Source of the DNA: Devosia sp. LC5
GTDB taxonomy: Bacteria > Pseudomonadota > Alphaproteobacteria > Rhizobiales > Devosiaceae
Assembly (NCBI RefSeq): GCF_000735585.1
Contig: NZ_JNNO01000034.1
Span: forward strand, 62,001 to 126,000
DNA: 64,000 nucleotides
Direction: 5' to 3'
Of the stretch, positions 8,954 through 18,372 are shown one piece after another; the first letter of the stretch is position 1, and every line of letters starts with the position of its first letter. The notes beneath the pieces are model-generated. The model saw only the letters and a list, made by a program, of their open reading frames with translations. It did not search any database and was not told where the DNA came from. A program made the translations under genes and the position numbers.

Positions 8954-9877
8954 CTATTTGCCCAGGCCTAGCTTCTTCTTCCACCAGCGCTTCCAGCGAT
9001 GGCGGGCGAAACGGTAGAACAGCTCATTGGTCATCACATGCCGATAGAGCCGGGCGAAGGCCACGCTTTGCAGCATGCCCGAAAAAATGCCCCAGGGCTT
9101 GGCTTCCCCGGTATAATGCAGGATGGCCGGATCGAGCCCCTCATGGGCGTGGCGCGCATCGATCGTGTTCCAGCGCCAGGGCAATTGCAGCCAATTGCGC
9201 TGGAATACCAGGTTGAGGAAATCCTGGTCGTAATAGATGCGGGCCATGACGCCGTCCGTGAGCGCCTGTTCCAGCCGCCCGATAATGTCGGCCTGCCGCC
9301 ATTTGGCGACGTCGATCAGAACCATGCCGGCATTGAAATAGGCATCCGCGGGATCAAAGATATCGCGATTGTTGCGCAGGTCCCGCCCACCGGTGATGAA
9401 GGCGCCGATGGAATCGCGCACTGCAGCGACCGGGTGGCCTTCCATGTCCACTTCATAGAGTTTTTCGATATTGTCGCGGACCAGCATATCGCAATCGAGA
9501 TAGAGCACTCGCGTCACATCGGGGCCGATCAGTCTGTCGATCATCAGCCGCGCATAAACGATATTGCTCAGCCGCTTGTTGACCGGCATGCGGGCGGCCA
9601 CATCGCGGAACAGTTCAGAGCCGTCCAGATCGTGCCACACTAGGGTAACGCCGAATTCGCCCTCGATCGCCTTGAGGTCATCAATGTGCTCTTGCGTCAG
9701 CGTGCGGTGGCAAAGGTGAAACACCAGATCGCTGCGGCGCTTGGTGAACAGGCAAACCGACCGCATCGTGGCATAGGCGGGCGCCCAGAAATTGTCGTCG
9801 AAGGTCAGAGCGACGTGGATTTCTTCTTTTGAAGAGGACTTGCCAGTGCTGCTTGTTGAGGGCGCGGTATTGGTCAT
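8954..9877 (-). CDS. Glycosyltransferase family 8 protein
   Basis: 307 aa. The GT8 hallmarks are present: HVALTFDDNFW near residue 21, YARLMIDRLI, and the metal-binding DXD in RVLYLDCDMLV near residue 125. The later DAYFNAGMVLIDV and DQDFLN segments and the C-terminal ILHYTGEAKPW complete the LPS-type glucosyl/galactosyltransferase pattern. It follows the O-antigen ligase gene with a 4-bp overlap. It probably adds a hexose to lipopolysaccharide or a similar glycan at the inner face of the inner membrane. Confidence 0.87.
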   Translation of the reverse strand: MTNTAPSTSSTGKSSSKEEIHVALTFDDNFWAPAYATMRSVCLFTKRRSDLVFHLCHRTLTQEHIDDLKAIEGEFGVTLVWHDLDGSELFRDVAARMPVNKRLSNIVYARLMIDRLIGPDVTRVLYLDCDMLVRDNIEKLYEVDMEGHPVAAVRDSIGAFITGGRDLRNNRDIFDPADAYFNAGMVLIDVAKWRQADIIGRLEQALTDGVMARIYYDQDFLNLVFQRNWLQLPWRWNTIDARHAHEGLDPAILHYTGEAKPWGIFSGMLQSVAFARLYRHVMTNELFYRFARHRWKRWWKKKLGLGK

Positions 9878-11082
9878 GAAAATTCTCGACTTCGACCCAA
9901 TACGGCGATTAGTGCCAAAAGAACAGCAAACAGCAAAGTTTGAGCGAGAACGCCAAGCATGGCATTTGTCAGCGCAGTGGAAAAATATCCAACACTGGTG
10001 ACCGTAGCCAGATAGATCGCCATGCCGCGCGCCGGACCTCGTACCGCCAGAGCCCCCGCGACTGGTGCAGCAATCGCTAGACCATAGGCAATGAGCCCCA
10101 TCAGCCCGCCAATAACGGCAAAGTCTGCTATATCGCTATGCAAGTGTCCTGAGGGGGGGAAGGACGGCCCTGATGGAGCGTATTGAGCGGCGATTGCGGT
10201 GAAATCGACCAGCCCGTGCCCATAGATTGGGGATGCAAGGAAGGCGCCAATGGCACTGCGATACATGTAGAGCCGTTCGGCGGTTGAGGCGTCGACCACG
10301 GCAATCGATCCGGTCATCTCGCCAAAGCTGACCAACTCCGTGAGCCTGCCGCCCAGCTTCAGGCTGACGGCACCGGCAAAACACACACCTATCGCGGCAA
10401 GGCTGGAGAGTATCGTAGCCACGGCCGGCCGGCGCGGCAATAGCAGGATTGCTGCACACGCGCCTCCCGCCATCGCCATCGGTATGAAGGCGAGAAATGG
10501 CCCGCGCGATGCCGAGCACCAAACCGCTACCAGCGCCAATACGGGCCCGAGAAGAAAAATCGGCCAGACTGATTTGGAGCGATCGAATATGCCAACCATG
10601 CTGGCGAAACCGAGCACCAGGGCGATATCGGCAAAGTGTATGGGGTTGTTGACCGACAGCCCGCCGCGATCCAGTCCGCCCAGGGTGATATCATAGACGG
10701 CGATGATCGCAGCGGCAGCAGTCCCTGCAAGCGCTGGCCACGCGATCTTTTGTGGGGATAGGTCTGCCTCCAATCGTGTAAGCAATCCCGCATAGGGCCC
10801 CACCAGAAGCAACGGACTGAGTATATATACAGCCAGGATGTGCTGCGGCGTACGCGCGGTTATTGCGAAGGCCACAACCAGTAAAAGGCAGGCGACAAGC
10901 GGCAGCCAAACCGCGGGTTGGCGCATGATTTCATGCCGGTAAGGGGATGCAATCAAGGCCATGAGCCCAATTGCCGTCAATGCCAGCGTTAACGCGTTGC
11001 CTACACCCGGCGCGACGGCTGGCAGGAATAGGCCGACAAAAAGCACGAACCAGAGAAAATATTCGTTGCGTGAATGGAGCAA
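9874..11082 (-). CDS. O-antigen ligase/polymerase family membrane protein
   Basis: 402 aa, very hydrophobic, about 11-12 predicted spans. The central segment SASRGPFLAF and the periplasmic loop containing YGHGLVDF and PSGHLHSDIADFAVIGG match the Wzy_C / O-antigen ligase pattern, where an Arg and a His in large loops are essential. Such proteins join or polymerise glycan units on undecaprenyl carriers in the inner membrane. The pairing with three glycosyltransferases suggests a small surface-polysaccharide locus. WaaL and Wzy cannot be separated by sequence alone. Confidence 0.82.
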   Translation of the reverse strand: MLHSRNEYFLWFVLFVGLFLPAVAPGVGNALTLALTAIGLMALIASPYRHEIMRQPAVWLPLVACLLLVVAFAITARTPQHILAVYILSPLLLVGPYAGLLTRLEADLSPQKIAWPALAGTAAAAIIAVYDITLGGLDRGGLSVNNPIHFADIALVLGFASMVGIFDRSKSVWPIFLLGPVLALVAVWCSASRGPFLAFIPMAMAGGACAAILLLPRRPAVATILSSLAAIGVCFAGAVSLKLGGRLTELVSFGEMTGSIAVVDASTAERLYMYRSAIGAFLASPIYGHGLVDFTAIAAQYAPSGPSFPPSGHLHSDIADFAVIGGLMGLIAYGLAIAAPVAGALAVRGPARGMAIYLATVTSVGYFSTALTNAMLGVLAQTLLFAVLLALIAVLGRSREFS

Positions 11083-11148
11083 ATCTTAAGCCTGATCAGA
11101 AGTAGGGGGAGACCCAGGGTGGGCACCTCTAGCGAGAATGCGTGCGCA

Positions 11149-11748
11149 CTACCATCGATAGCTGAGGGCCTTGGCTGCTGCTTCGTCGAAATGGATCGTT
11201 ACCTCGGTGTCGCGCGCGGTGTCATGGATGTCATCGATATATTGGCGCTGGGTTAGCTTGAGCGTCTGGTTCTCCGCATCGGCTGAAACGAAGAGATAGT
11301 CAAAGCAATCCTTCGATTCGTCACTCTGCAGGCCGGCTATTTCGCTCTTGAGTTGGGCCAATTCACGGCCGCCGATTGCGCTGCCGTCCGAACGCTTGGT
11401 GGCGCGGACTGCAGGGACCCAGTCGAGGCCGGTCTCGCAGATATAGCGGCCATCACGAAACTCGCCGCGATCGGTGAACGCGATGTCTATATCTTGGTCC
11501 CAGGCATTGCCGATCTCAAATTCGGCGCCGCTCTTGTCCACATCGAGATAGATGTCGGACCACGAACAGGTACCTTCCTCCTCAACGTAACACCAGCGTT
11601 CGCTGCTTGCCATCAGGTGAGCCACGTCGGCAATGCGGATCAGCTTGCCGGACTTGTAGTCGTCGATGATCCCCTGTGTCCTGCTGTCGAACCCCAAGGC
11701 GGCCGATGTGGCGGCGAGCAGCAATGCGGCGGCGAGTGGGATCTTCAT
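11149..11748 (-). CDS. Secreted protein of unknown function
   Basis: 199 aa. Residues 1-19 are a clean signal peptide (MKIPLAAALLLAATSAALG). The mature part is acidic and has four Cys (near residues 53, 61, 104 and 148), suitable for two disulphides in the periplasm. No family is recognised. It stands alone between the polysaccharide cluster and a flavoprotein gene. The C-terminal half is rich in Thr/Asp and predicted beta strands. Confidence 0.7.
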   Translation of the reverse strand: MKIPLAAALLLAATSAALGFDSRTQGIIDDYKSGKLIRIADVAHLMASSERWCYVEEEGTCSWSDIYLDVDKSGAEFEIGNAWDQDIDIAFTDRGEFRDGRYICETGLDWVPAVRATKRSDGSAIGGRELAQLKSEIAGLQSDESKDCFDYLFVSADAENQTLKLTQRQYIDDIHDTARDTEVTIHFDEAAAKALSYRW

Positions 11749-11900
11749 GGACTACTCCAACGCGGAAACTTCGCGCAATCCTAGCCGCAATTGGCCAGCG
11801 GCGGAACCGGCCTTGACACGGCAGGCTTAATGTAACAAATAAAGTCACATGAAAGCGTGCGAGTCCGGCGTCGCACCTTGCCTGCAATGTGGAGATCATC

Positions 11901-12791
11901 ATGGATGACGTCATCATCATCGGCGGCAGTTTTGCTGGCCTGGCTGGGGCTCTGCAGCTCGGACGGGCGCGGCGCAAGGTCACCGTGCTCGACACCGGGC
12001 TGCCGCGCAATCGCTTTGCCGCCCATTCCCATGGCCTGCTCGGGCATGACCACAAGGCGCCTGCCGATATTCTGGCGGCTGCCCGCCAGCAGCTTGAGCG
12101 CTATCCGACGGTGCGCCTGCTCAATGCCCGGGCCGAGAGTGCCGGCGGCACAGCCGACGATTTTGCCGTCCTGACCGATGATGGCGAAACGCTGAGGGGC
12201 CGTCGGTTGCTGCTGACCTATGGCGTGTCCGACCAGATGCCGGCCATTCCCGGCTTTGCCGAATGCTGGGGCAAGTCGATCGTGCCCTGCCCCTATTGCG
12301 ATGGGTTTGAAGTGGCGGGGCAGCATTGGGGGCTGGTTTATTCGGGGCCGCAGGCTTTGCATGCCGTCTCGCTGTTTGGCGACTGGACCGACAAGCTGAC
12401 GCTGTTCGCCGACGGGCACGAATTGGATGCCGAGGCGCGCGCCGATCTGGCGCGGCGCAATGTGCCGGTGATTGATGGCAAGCTCGTAAGCATCGCGCAT
12501 GACAATGGTCATCTGACAGCTATCCACCTCGATACCGGCCGCACCGCTGTCGTCGATGTCCTGTTCGCCCATCCGCGCAATCGGCCTTCCGCCAGCCTGC
12601 ATACCAGCCTGGGACTCGAAACCCTCGAAGCGCCGCTTGGCCTCTATCTCAAGGTCGATGATCGCCGCCAGACTTCGGTGGAAGGCATTTATGCCGCTGG
12701 CGACCTCGCCAACCCCATGGCCAGCGTGACATTGGCCACGTCCAGCGGCGCCATGGCCGCGATTTTCGCCCAGCAATCCATGCTGCAATAG
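11901..12791 (+). CDS. Thioredoxin-reductase-like FAD/NAD(P) oxidoreductase
   Basis: 296 aa. The FAD-binding motif IIIGGSFAGLAGA starts at residue 5, and a redox CPYC pair is at Cys130 and Cys133, as in TrxB-type enzymes. The C-terminal YAAGDLANP is the second FAD contact. A good GGAG at 11891-11894 selects the ATG at 11901 rather than the in-frame GTG 12 bp upstream. The NADPH half is short and diverged, so it may use a partner other than thioredoxin. mbfA follows after a double Irr-type box. Confidence 0.85.
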   Translation: MDDVIIIGGSFAGLAGALQLGRARRKVTVLDTGLPRNRFAAHSHGLLGHDHKAPADILAAARQQLERYPTVRLLNARAESAGGTADDFAVLTDDGETLRGRRLLLTYGVSDQMPAIPGFAECWGKSIVPCPYCDGFEVAGQHWGLVYSGPQALHAVSLFGDWTDKLTLFADGHELDAEARADLARRNVPVIDGKLVSIAHDNGHLTAIHLDTGRTAVVDVLFAHPRNRPSASLHTSLGLETLEAPLGLYLKVDDRRQTSVEGIYAAGDLANPMASVTLATSSGAMAAIFAQQSMLQ

Positions 12792-12811
12792 GGCGGCAGG
12801 GCTTGCCATCA

Positions 12812-12852
12812 GTTTAGAATGGTTCTAGACAATGTTTAGAACCATTCTAAAC
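12812..12852. promoter_or_regulatory. Double Irr/ICE-type operator in front of mbfA
   Basis: Two 17-bp palindromes lie back to back: TTTAGAATGGTTCTAGA at 12813-12829 and TTTAGAACCATTCTAAA at 12835-12851. Each matches the TTAGAA-N3-TTCTAA iron-control element described for Irr of Rhizobiales. The two together also form a perfect 16-bp inverted repeat (12812-12827 / 12837-12852). The second box ends 12 bp before the ATG. Repression by Irr when iron is scarce is the expected effect. Confidence 0.8.
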
Positions 12853-12863
12853 GAGACCGCGCC

Positions 12864-13844
12864 ATGTTTTCCCTGCTGCCCGATACCCGCCGCTCTTTTT
12901 CGAGCCTCTCCGAACGCGAGATATTGGCTTTGGCAGTAGCGGCCGAGGAAGAGGATGGCAGCATCTATTCCGAATTCGCGACGCGCCTGGCGCCCACCTA
13001 TCCGGGCTCGGCGGCTTTGTTCGAGGGCATGGCGGCCGAGGAGGATGAGCATCGCCGCCGTCTGCTCGATCTTTATGTCGAGCGCTTTGGCAAGCGGGTG
13101 GTGCCGATCCGGCGCGAGCATGTGCGCGGCTTCATCAACCGCAAGCCGATCTGGCTGCTGAAGAATCTCACCCTTGAAGCCGTGCGCCAGCAGGTATGGG
13201 AGATGGAGGAGGGCGCCTATCGCTTTTATATGGAGGCAGCCAAGCAGGTCAGCGATGCTGGCACGCGCAAGCTGTTGGGCGATCTGGCCGCGCAGGAACG
13301 CCGCCACGCCGACGCCGCCGACCGGATCGATGAGGCGGTGCTGGGCGCCGAAGGCCGCGATGTCGAAAAAACCGAAAACCATCGCCAGTTCGTTTTGACC
13401 TATGTGCAGCCGGGACTGGCTGGGCTGATGGATGGCTCGGTTTCGACCCTGGCGCCGGTCTTTGCCGCGGCCTTTGCCACCGGTGATACGCATCAGACGT
13501 TCCTCGTTGGCCTGGCCGCGGCGATCGGCGCCGGCATTTCGATGGGCTTTACCGAAGCGGCCTCCGACGATGGCAAGCTGACCGGACGCGGCTCCCCAGT
13601 CAAACGCGGTCTGGCCGCCGGCATCATGACGGCGGTGGGTGGGCTGGGGCATGCTTTGCCCTATCTGATCCACGATTTCTTCACCGCCACGGCGCTGGCC
13701 ATCGCCATCGTGCTGATCGAACTCTGGGCCATCGCCTTCATCCAGAACCGCTATATGCAGACCCCATTCTGGCGGGCGGTCATGCAGGTCGTGCTCGGCG
13801 GCTCGCTGGTGTTCGCAGCAGGCATATTGATCGGCAATGCCTGA
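12864..13844 (+). CDS. mbfA: Membrane-bound ferritin MbfA (ferritin-like + VIT1 iron exporter)
   Basis: 326 aa. Residues 1-150 are a ferritin-like four-helix domain with the iron ligands in AAEEEDGSIY, AAEEDEHRR, EMEEGAYRFY and AAQERRHAD. The C-terminal half resembles the CCC1/VIT1 transporter: DGSVSTLAPVFAAAF, GLAAAIGAGISMGFTEAASDD and several spans. MbfA of Bradyrhizobium and Agrobacterium removes or stores iron and protects against peroxide. The Irr-type boxes immediately upstream agree with this identity. Confidence 0.93.
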   Translation: MFSLLPDTRRSFSSLSEREILALAVAAEEEDGSIYSEFATRLAPTYPGSAALFEGMAAEEDEHRRRLLDLYVERFGKRVVPIRREHVRGFINRKPIWLLKNLTLEAVRQQVWEMEEGAYRFYMEAAKQVSDAGTRKLLGDLAAQERRHADAADRIDEAVLGAEGRDVEKTENHRQFVLTYVQPGLAGLMDGSVSTLAPVFAAAFATGDTHQTFLVGLAAAIGAGISMGFTEAASDDGKLTGRGSPVKRGLAAGIMTAVGGLGHALPYLIHDFFTATALAIAIVLIELWAIAFIQNRYMQTPFWRAVMQVVLGGSLVFAAGILIGNA

Positions 13845-13847
13845 GGC

Positions 13848-14780
13848 TTAGGCGACCTTATGGCCCAGGGCCGCTAGGCGATTGTCGAGGATGACGCCGA
13901 CCTTGGCGCATTCCTGGGCGATTTCGGCGATGAAATCGGCCAGCATGTCGCGATCGAGCGCCGCCAGCGAGCGGACGACCATGGCGGTGTCGCGGTGCAG
14001 TGGCTCGAAATCGGGCGGGGCGATTTCGACCAGCCGGCCCGCTTCGATATCGTCGGCGACGGCGGAGCTGACGAAAAAGCCCAGGCCCTCGCCCTTGATG
14101 GCGAGGCGCCTGGCGGGGCCGGTGGGCAGTTCGACACTGGTTTTGGCCAGCCGCACCAGGGCGGCGGCGGTTTCGGGCTCGGCCTGCCACCAGCGCAGCG
14201 AGATGACGCGGGGCACCAGCGCCAGCACATCCTCGATGCTGGGCTGAGCCGGTAGCCTCGCAGCGATTTCAGGCGCCACCACCAGTGGCACGCGCTCGCG
14301 CATGATGACGAGCGGCACCAGATCGACGATCAGCGGATCGATATTGGGCCAGCACAATATGCCCATTTCAGCGTCCCGCTCATGCAGCATGGCGGCGATC
14401 TGGGCTTGTCTTCCCTCATGCACCACCACATCGACGCTGGGATATTTCTGCTGAAAGCGCAGCAAGGCCTCGGTGATGAGCGGGGAAACCAGGCTGCGCA
14501 GCGAAGCAATGGCGATGCGGCCACGTTCGACCCGGCGCAGCGCCTCGCGACCCTCCTGCGCCGTGCCGATGATGCGGCGGGCAAAGGGCAGGAAAGTCAT
14601 GCCCTGATCAGTCAGCGTCACAGTGCGGCCGCGCTGAAACAGCGTGACGCCCAGCAGCTGCTCGAGCGCGCGGATGCGCATCGAGGCGGTGGCCTGGGTG
14701 ATGTGCAGATAAGCTGCGGCTTTGGTAAAGCTCTGGTCGCGAACGATGCGATCAAAAGTGCGAAGCTGGTCGAGGTCCAT
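13848..14780 (-). CDS. LysR family transcriptional regulator
   Basis: 310 aa. The N-terminal winged HTH is typical (LRTFDRIVRDQSFTKAAAYL, with HITQATASMRIRALEQLLG following). The effector domain spans residues 90-300. Its stop lies 3 bp from that of mbfA (convergent). It is probably divergent from nothing nearby: trhO lies upstream on the same strand, 76 bp away. Inducer and targets unknown. Confidence 0.88.
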   Translation of the reverse strand: MDLDQLRTFDRIVRDQSFTKAAAYLHITQATASMRIRALEQLLGVTLFQRGRTVTLTDQGMTFLPFARRIIGTAQEGREALRRVERGRIAIASLRSLVSPLITEALLRFQQKYPSVDVVVHEGRQAQIAAMLHERDAEMGILCWPNIDPLIVDLVPLVIMRERVPLVVAPEIAARLPAQPSIEDVLALVPRVISLRWWQAEPETAAALVRLAKTSVELPTGPARRLAIKGEGLGFFVSSAVADDIEAGRLVEIAPPDFEPLHRDTAMVVRSLAALDRDMLADFIAEIAQECAKVGVILDNRLAALGHKVA

Positions 14781-14856
14781 CGGGAATGCTTATGCGGCTG
14801 GAGGTATTGCGAGTAATTTTCAGCCTAGCATCGCATTTTGCGATGGGGAAGCGGGC

Positions 14857-15873
14857 TCAACCCGCCTTGTTGCGCTCGCGCGAGGCTTCGGCTTCCGCGC
14901 GTTTGCGGGCCCGGGCGCGGGTGGCAGCTCGGGCGGCATCGTCGCCCAGATGGGCGCCACCGCGCTGGCGGGCGAGGTCCATCTGTTTCTGCCGTTCGGC
15001 AGCCGCGGCGTGCTTGGCGCTGTCATCGCTGCAATGGGGGCAGGCAATGCCTTCCTGATAAGCCGGATCGGCTCGATCCGCTGCGGTCAGCGGATGCCGG
15101 CATGCCCGGCACAGGGTGGCATCGCCTTCGACCAGGCCGTGGCCGACCGAGACACGCTCGTCGAACACGAAGCATTCCCCGGCAAAGCGGCTCTCTTCCG
15201 TGGGGACTGTTTCGAGGTATTTGAGGATGCCGCCCTTGAGGTGGAACACTTCCTCAAAGCCCTTGCTCAGAAGGTACGAGGACGCCTTCTCGCAGCGAAT
15301 GCCGCCGGTGCAGAACATGGCGACTTTCTTGTCGCGCGCCGGATCGAGGTGGGTTTCGACATAGTCCTTGAACTCGGTAAAGCTCTTGGTGGCCGGGTCG
15401 AGCGCGCGCTGGAAGGTGCCCAGGCCCACTTCATAATCATTGCGGGTATCGACCAGCACCACGTCATTGCGCTCGATCAGGCCATTCCAGTCTTCCGGCT
15501 CGACATAGGTGCCGACGGCCTTGGCCGGATTGGCTTCGGGCGCCCGCAGGGTGACGATTTCGGGCTTGAGGCGCACTTTCATGCGCAGGAAGGGCATGGT
15601 GCTGGCGGAGGAGAATTTGATCTCGGCGCCGACAAGGCGGGTGCCGAAATCGGGGCCGTCCACGAGATAATTGTCCAGCGCGTCGATGGCATCCATAGAC
15701 CCGGCCACGGTGCCGTTAATGCCTTCGGGCGCCAGGATCAGCGTGCCCTTGATGCCGAGCCCACAGCAGAATTTGGCCAGAATGGGCTGCAACTCGGCGC
15801 AGTCGGGCAGGTCGGCAAATTTATAGATCGCCATCACCTTGTATGGCTGATTGGCTTGGGGCAGACTGGGCAT
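14857..15873 (-). CDS. trhO: tRNA uridine(34) hydroxylase, rhodanese family
   Basis: 338 aa from the ATG at 15873. TrhO (YceA) hydroxylates U34 of tRNA toward 5-hydroxyuridine. The UPF0176 N-domain covers residues 1-110 (KGTLILAPEGINGTVAG). The rhodanese domain carries the catalytic loop CTGGIRCEKAS. A C-terminal Cys cluster follows (CRACRHPL and CPHC), and the end is Ala/Arg-rich. In-frame starts further upstream (15909, 15933) cannot be excluded, since no clear RBS is seen. It is divergent from the aldo/keto reductase gene. Confidence 0.9.
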   Translation of the reverse strand: MPSLPQANQPYKVMAIYKFADLPDCAELQPILAKFCCGLGIKGTLILAPEGINGTVAGSMDAIDALDNYLVDGPDFGTRLVGAEIKFSSASTMPFLRMKVRLKPEIVTLRAPEANPAKAVGTYVEPEDWNGLIERNDVVLVDTRNDYEVGLGTFQRALDPATKSFTEFKDYVETHLDPARDKKVAMFCTGGIRCEKASSYLLSKGFEEVFHLKGGILKYLETVPTEESRFAGECFVFDERVSVGHGLVEGDATLCRACRHPLTAADRADPAYQEGIACPHCSDDSAKHAAAAERQKQMDLARQRGGAHLGDDAARAATRARARKRAEAEASRERNKAG

Positions 15874-15967
15874 GGGCGTATCATCGGGCGGGCACATGGC
15901 CCCGCTCATACCACTCGTAGCGCCACCCGTCACGCATGGGGCAATCGCAAATTCTCAGGAGGACGTC

Positions 15968-17005
15968 ATGACCTATCGGGCCGATCCGGCACGCTATGAC
16001 AGCATGCAATATCGCCATTCGGGCCGCTCGGGGCTCAAGCTGCCGGTCATCAGCCTGGGCCTGTGGCAGAATTTCGGCGGTACGCGGGACTATCCCGGCG
16101 CCATGGAAATCCTGGGCCACGCGTTCGACGCGGGCATTACCCATTTCGATCTGGCCAATAATTACGGCCCACCCGCCGGCTCGTCCGAAGAACTGTTCGG
16201 CCAGGTCATGGCGCGCGATTTTCGGCCCTATCGGGATGAGCTGATCATCTCGACCAAGGCCGGCTACAATATGTGGCCCGGCCCCTATGGCGAATTCGGC
16301 AGCCGCAAATATCTGATCGCCAGCCTTGACCAGAGTCTCAAGCGCATGGGGCTCGATTATGTCGATATCTTTTATTCCCACCGCTACGATCCCGAGACCC
16401 CGCTCGAGGAAACCATGGGCGCGCTGGCTCAGGTGGTGCGGCAGGGCAAGGCGCTTTATGTCGGCGTTTCGAGCTATCCCGAGGCCGAAACGCGGGAGGC
16501 GCACCGCATCCTCAAGGAGATGGGCGTCGCCACGACCATCCACCAGCCCAGCTATTCGGTGCTCAATCGCTGGATCGAGAATGACCACACGATCGAGGCC
16601 TGTGGCGAGCTGGGTATCGGCATCATCGCCTTCTCGCCGCTGGCGCAGGGCGTGCTGAGCGGCAAGTATAATACCGGCAACAAGGAAGGCACCCGCGCGG
16701 CATCCAGCAACACCACGCTGCGCGCCAGCCATGTCGAGCCGCGGGTGCTGGAGGCGGTCGACAAGCTGGGCGCCATCGCGCGGGCGCGTGGTCAGTCCAT
16801 GGTGCAGCTGGCCTTGAGCTGGGCGCTGCGCCGCAAGGAAATGACCTCGGCGCTGGTGGGCGTGCGCACGCTCGATCAGCTCAAGGACAATCTAGGCGTC
16901 CTCAACAATCTGGAGTTGAGCGCTGACGAGATTGAGCAGATCGATGAAGCGACCAAGGATGGGCAGATGGAGCTGCATCCCAGTCCGAAGGGATGGTTGC
17001 GGTAA
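15968..17005 (+). CDS. gpr: Aldo/keto reductase, L-glyceraldehyde 3-phosphate reductase type
   Basis: 345 aa. A perfect AGGAGG at 15957-15962 selects this ATG over an in-frame start 39 codons upstream. The AKR catalytic residues are visible: Asp and Tyr in HFDLANNYGPPAGSSE, Lys in ISTKAGYNMWPG, His in FYSHRYDP. Motifs GSRKYLIASLDQSLKRMGL and SPLAQGVLSGKY match YghZ/Gpr of the AKR14 group. It would reduce toxic aldehydes with NADPH in the cytoplasm. The exact substrate is inferred from homology. Confidence 0.88.
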   Translation: MTYRADPARYDSMQYRHSGRSGLKLPVISLGLWQNFGGTRDYPGAMEILGHAFDAGITHFDLANNYGPPAGSSEELFGQVMARDFRPYRDELIISTKAGYNMWPGPYGEFGSRKYLIASLDQSLKRMGLDYVDIFYSHRYDPETPLEETMGALAQVVRQGKALYVGVSSYPEAETREAHRILKEMGVATTIHQPSYSVLNRWIENDHTIEACGELGIGIIAFSPLAQGVLSGKYNTGNKEGTRAASSNTTLRASHVEPRVLEAVDKLGAIARARGQSMVQLALSWALRRKEMTSALVGVRTLDQLKDNLGVLNNLELSADEIEQIDEATKDGQMELHPSPKGWLR

Positions 17006-17051
17006 GGGCTGAGCGAGGAAGCACAGGGCCTAGTCCAACCAACAGAGCCTC

Positions 17052-17197
17052 CCTTCTCCCCTTGAGGGAGAAGGTGCCCGAAGGGCGGATGAGGGGTATC
17101 TTTCTGCACTTCTGGCATGGGTGGGCGCAGAACCCCTCACCCTGATCATTCTTCTGAACGAAGAATGATCTGCCCCTCTCCCGCAAGGGGAGAGGGG
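17052..17197. repeat. Mosaic of three tandem palindromes between gpr and lacI-type gene
   Basis: Three hairpins stand in a row: 17052-17060/17066-17074 (CCTTCTCCC), 17044-spaced second stem 17144-17154/17160-17170 (GATCATTCTTC), and 17173-17182/17087-phase third stem ending 17187-17197 (CCCCTCTCCC). The two convergent genes on either side end here, so the block could stop transcription from both. The CCTCTCCC/GGGGAGAGG core also recurs at 24.2, 48.9 and 51.8 kb, as in REP/RUP-type intergenic repeats. Confidence 0.7.
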
Positions 17198-17219
17198 TGG
17201 TCCGGCGGTTAGTGGCGAG

Positions 17220-18269
17220 CTAATCCCAATCAAACCGCGGCACGCCGAGCGCGGTGAGAGTTTCCGCGCTCTCCCCACCAATCCGGCGCAGCAATAGCGT
17301 GCCCAGGCTATGACCAGCCTTGGTGAAATCCTCGAAGACCGTCTCGGCACCCGGCTGGAATTGCGCAAATAGCGGCGAGGCCTGTTTGGTCACGACATGG
17401 GTGGATTGCCCGACGGTCTTGCCGGCTTCGTTGAGCGCGCCGATCACCGCCAGGGCAGAAATTTCGGACGCGCAGACATAGCCGTCGGGGCCGCCATCGG
17501 GGCGGCGGGCGCGCTTGGCGACATGGGTGCGGATGGCGTCAGTGGCGCTGCCCAGATTGATATCGGCGGCAAATTCGTAGGCGATCCCAGCCTCCCCGGC
17601 CGCCCGGGCAATACCGGCCTTGAGGTGTTCGGTATAGGTCAGGGCGCTATCGGGCAGTACGATGGAGACGAGCCGGCAGCCCTTTTGCACCAGGCGCCTG
17701 ACTGCGCCATAGGCAAAGGCTTCATTGTCGAAATCGACCCAGGGATGAGCATCGGGCCAACGGCTGCGGCCATGGCTGATAAAGGGGAAGTCGTTGTCGA
17801 GCAGGAAGCGGGCGCGTTCGTCATAGATTTCGGCCTTGGAAAAGATCACGCCATCGGCCATGCGATTGCGCACGATATGGCGGATCGGCTCCATGGGGGA
17901 CACATTGCGGAAGAGCGGCGTGATGACGAGGTGATAGGGCGTGTTGCGCATCGCCTCGGTCAGCCCGCTGACGATGGACGTACCGAAGCCGTAAATCTGC
18001 TCGTCCGGCTCCAGCACCAGCGAGAGCACATTGGTGCGGCCGGTCTTGAGGCGCAACGCCGCGCGGTCAGGCAGATAGCCGATTTCGGCGGCGACCCTTT
18101 GCACCTTGTCGCGGGTGTCCTGCGCTAGTTCGGGCGCATTGTTGAGGGCGCGCGACACCGTGGTCACGGCAAAGCCGGTGAGTTCGGCAATGGTCTTGAG
18201 CGTTGGCTTGCCGGATGGCTTGACGCCCCGCTTGGCCGCCGGTTCGGCCGGCATATCGTCGTCAGGCAC
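17220..18269 (-). CDS. LacI family transcriptional regulator
   Basis: 349 aa. The HTH (TLKTIAELTGFAVTTVSRALNN) begins near residue 22 and is followed by the hinge ALRLKTGRTNVLSLV and a periplasmic-binding-protein-like sensor domain. AAGGGG six bases before the GTG at 18269 supports that start. The closest intact operon in its neighbourhood is not obvious; it may act on a distant sugar locus. An interrupted palindrome lies about 100 bp upstream. Confidence 0.87.
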   Translation of the reverse strand: MPDDDMPAEPAAKRGVKPSGKPTLKTIAELTGFAVTTVSRALNNAPELAQDTRDKVQRVAAEIGYLPDRAALRLKTGRTNVLSLVLEPDEQIYGFGTSIVSGLTEAMRNTPYHLVITPLFRNVSPMEPIRHIVRNRMADGVIFSKAEIYDERARFLLDNDFPFISHGRSRWPDAHPWVDFDNEAFAYGAVRRLVQKGCRLVSIVLPDSALTYTEHLKAGIARAAGEAGIAYEFAADINLGSATDAIRTHVAKRARRPDGGPDGYVCASEISALAVIGALNEAGKTVGQSTHVVTKQASPLFAQFQPGAETVFEDFTKAGHSLGTLLLRRIGGESAETLTALGVPRFDWD

Positions 18270-18372
18270 GCGGCACCCCTTCTGGCCGCCCTGCCGGGCA
18301 GCGATCATCTATCGGGGGCGGACATCACCAGATTGTCACGGTCACTGCAAGCACGGTGGCGGGTGTCATGGC

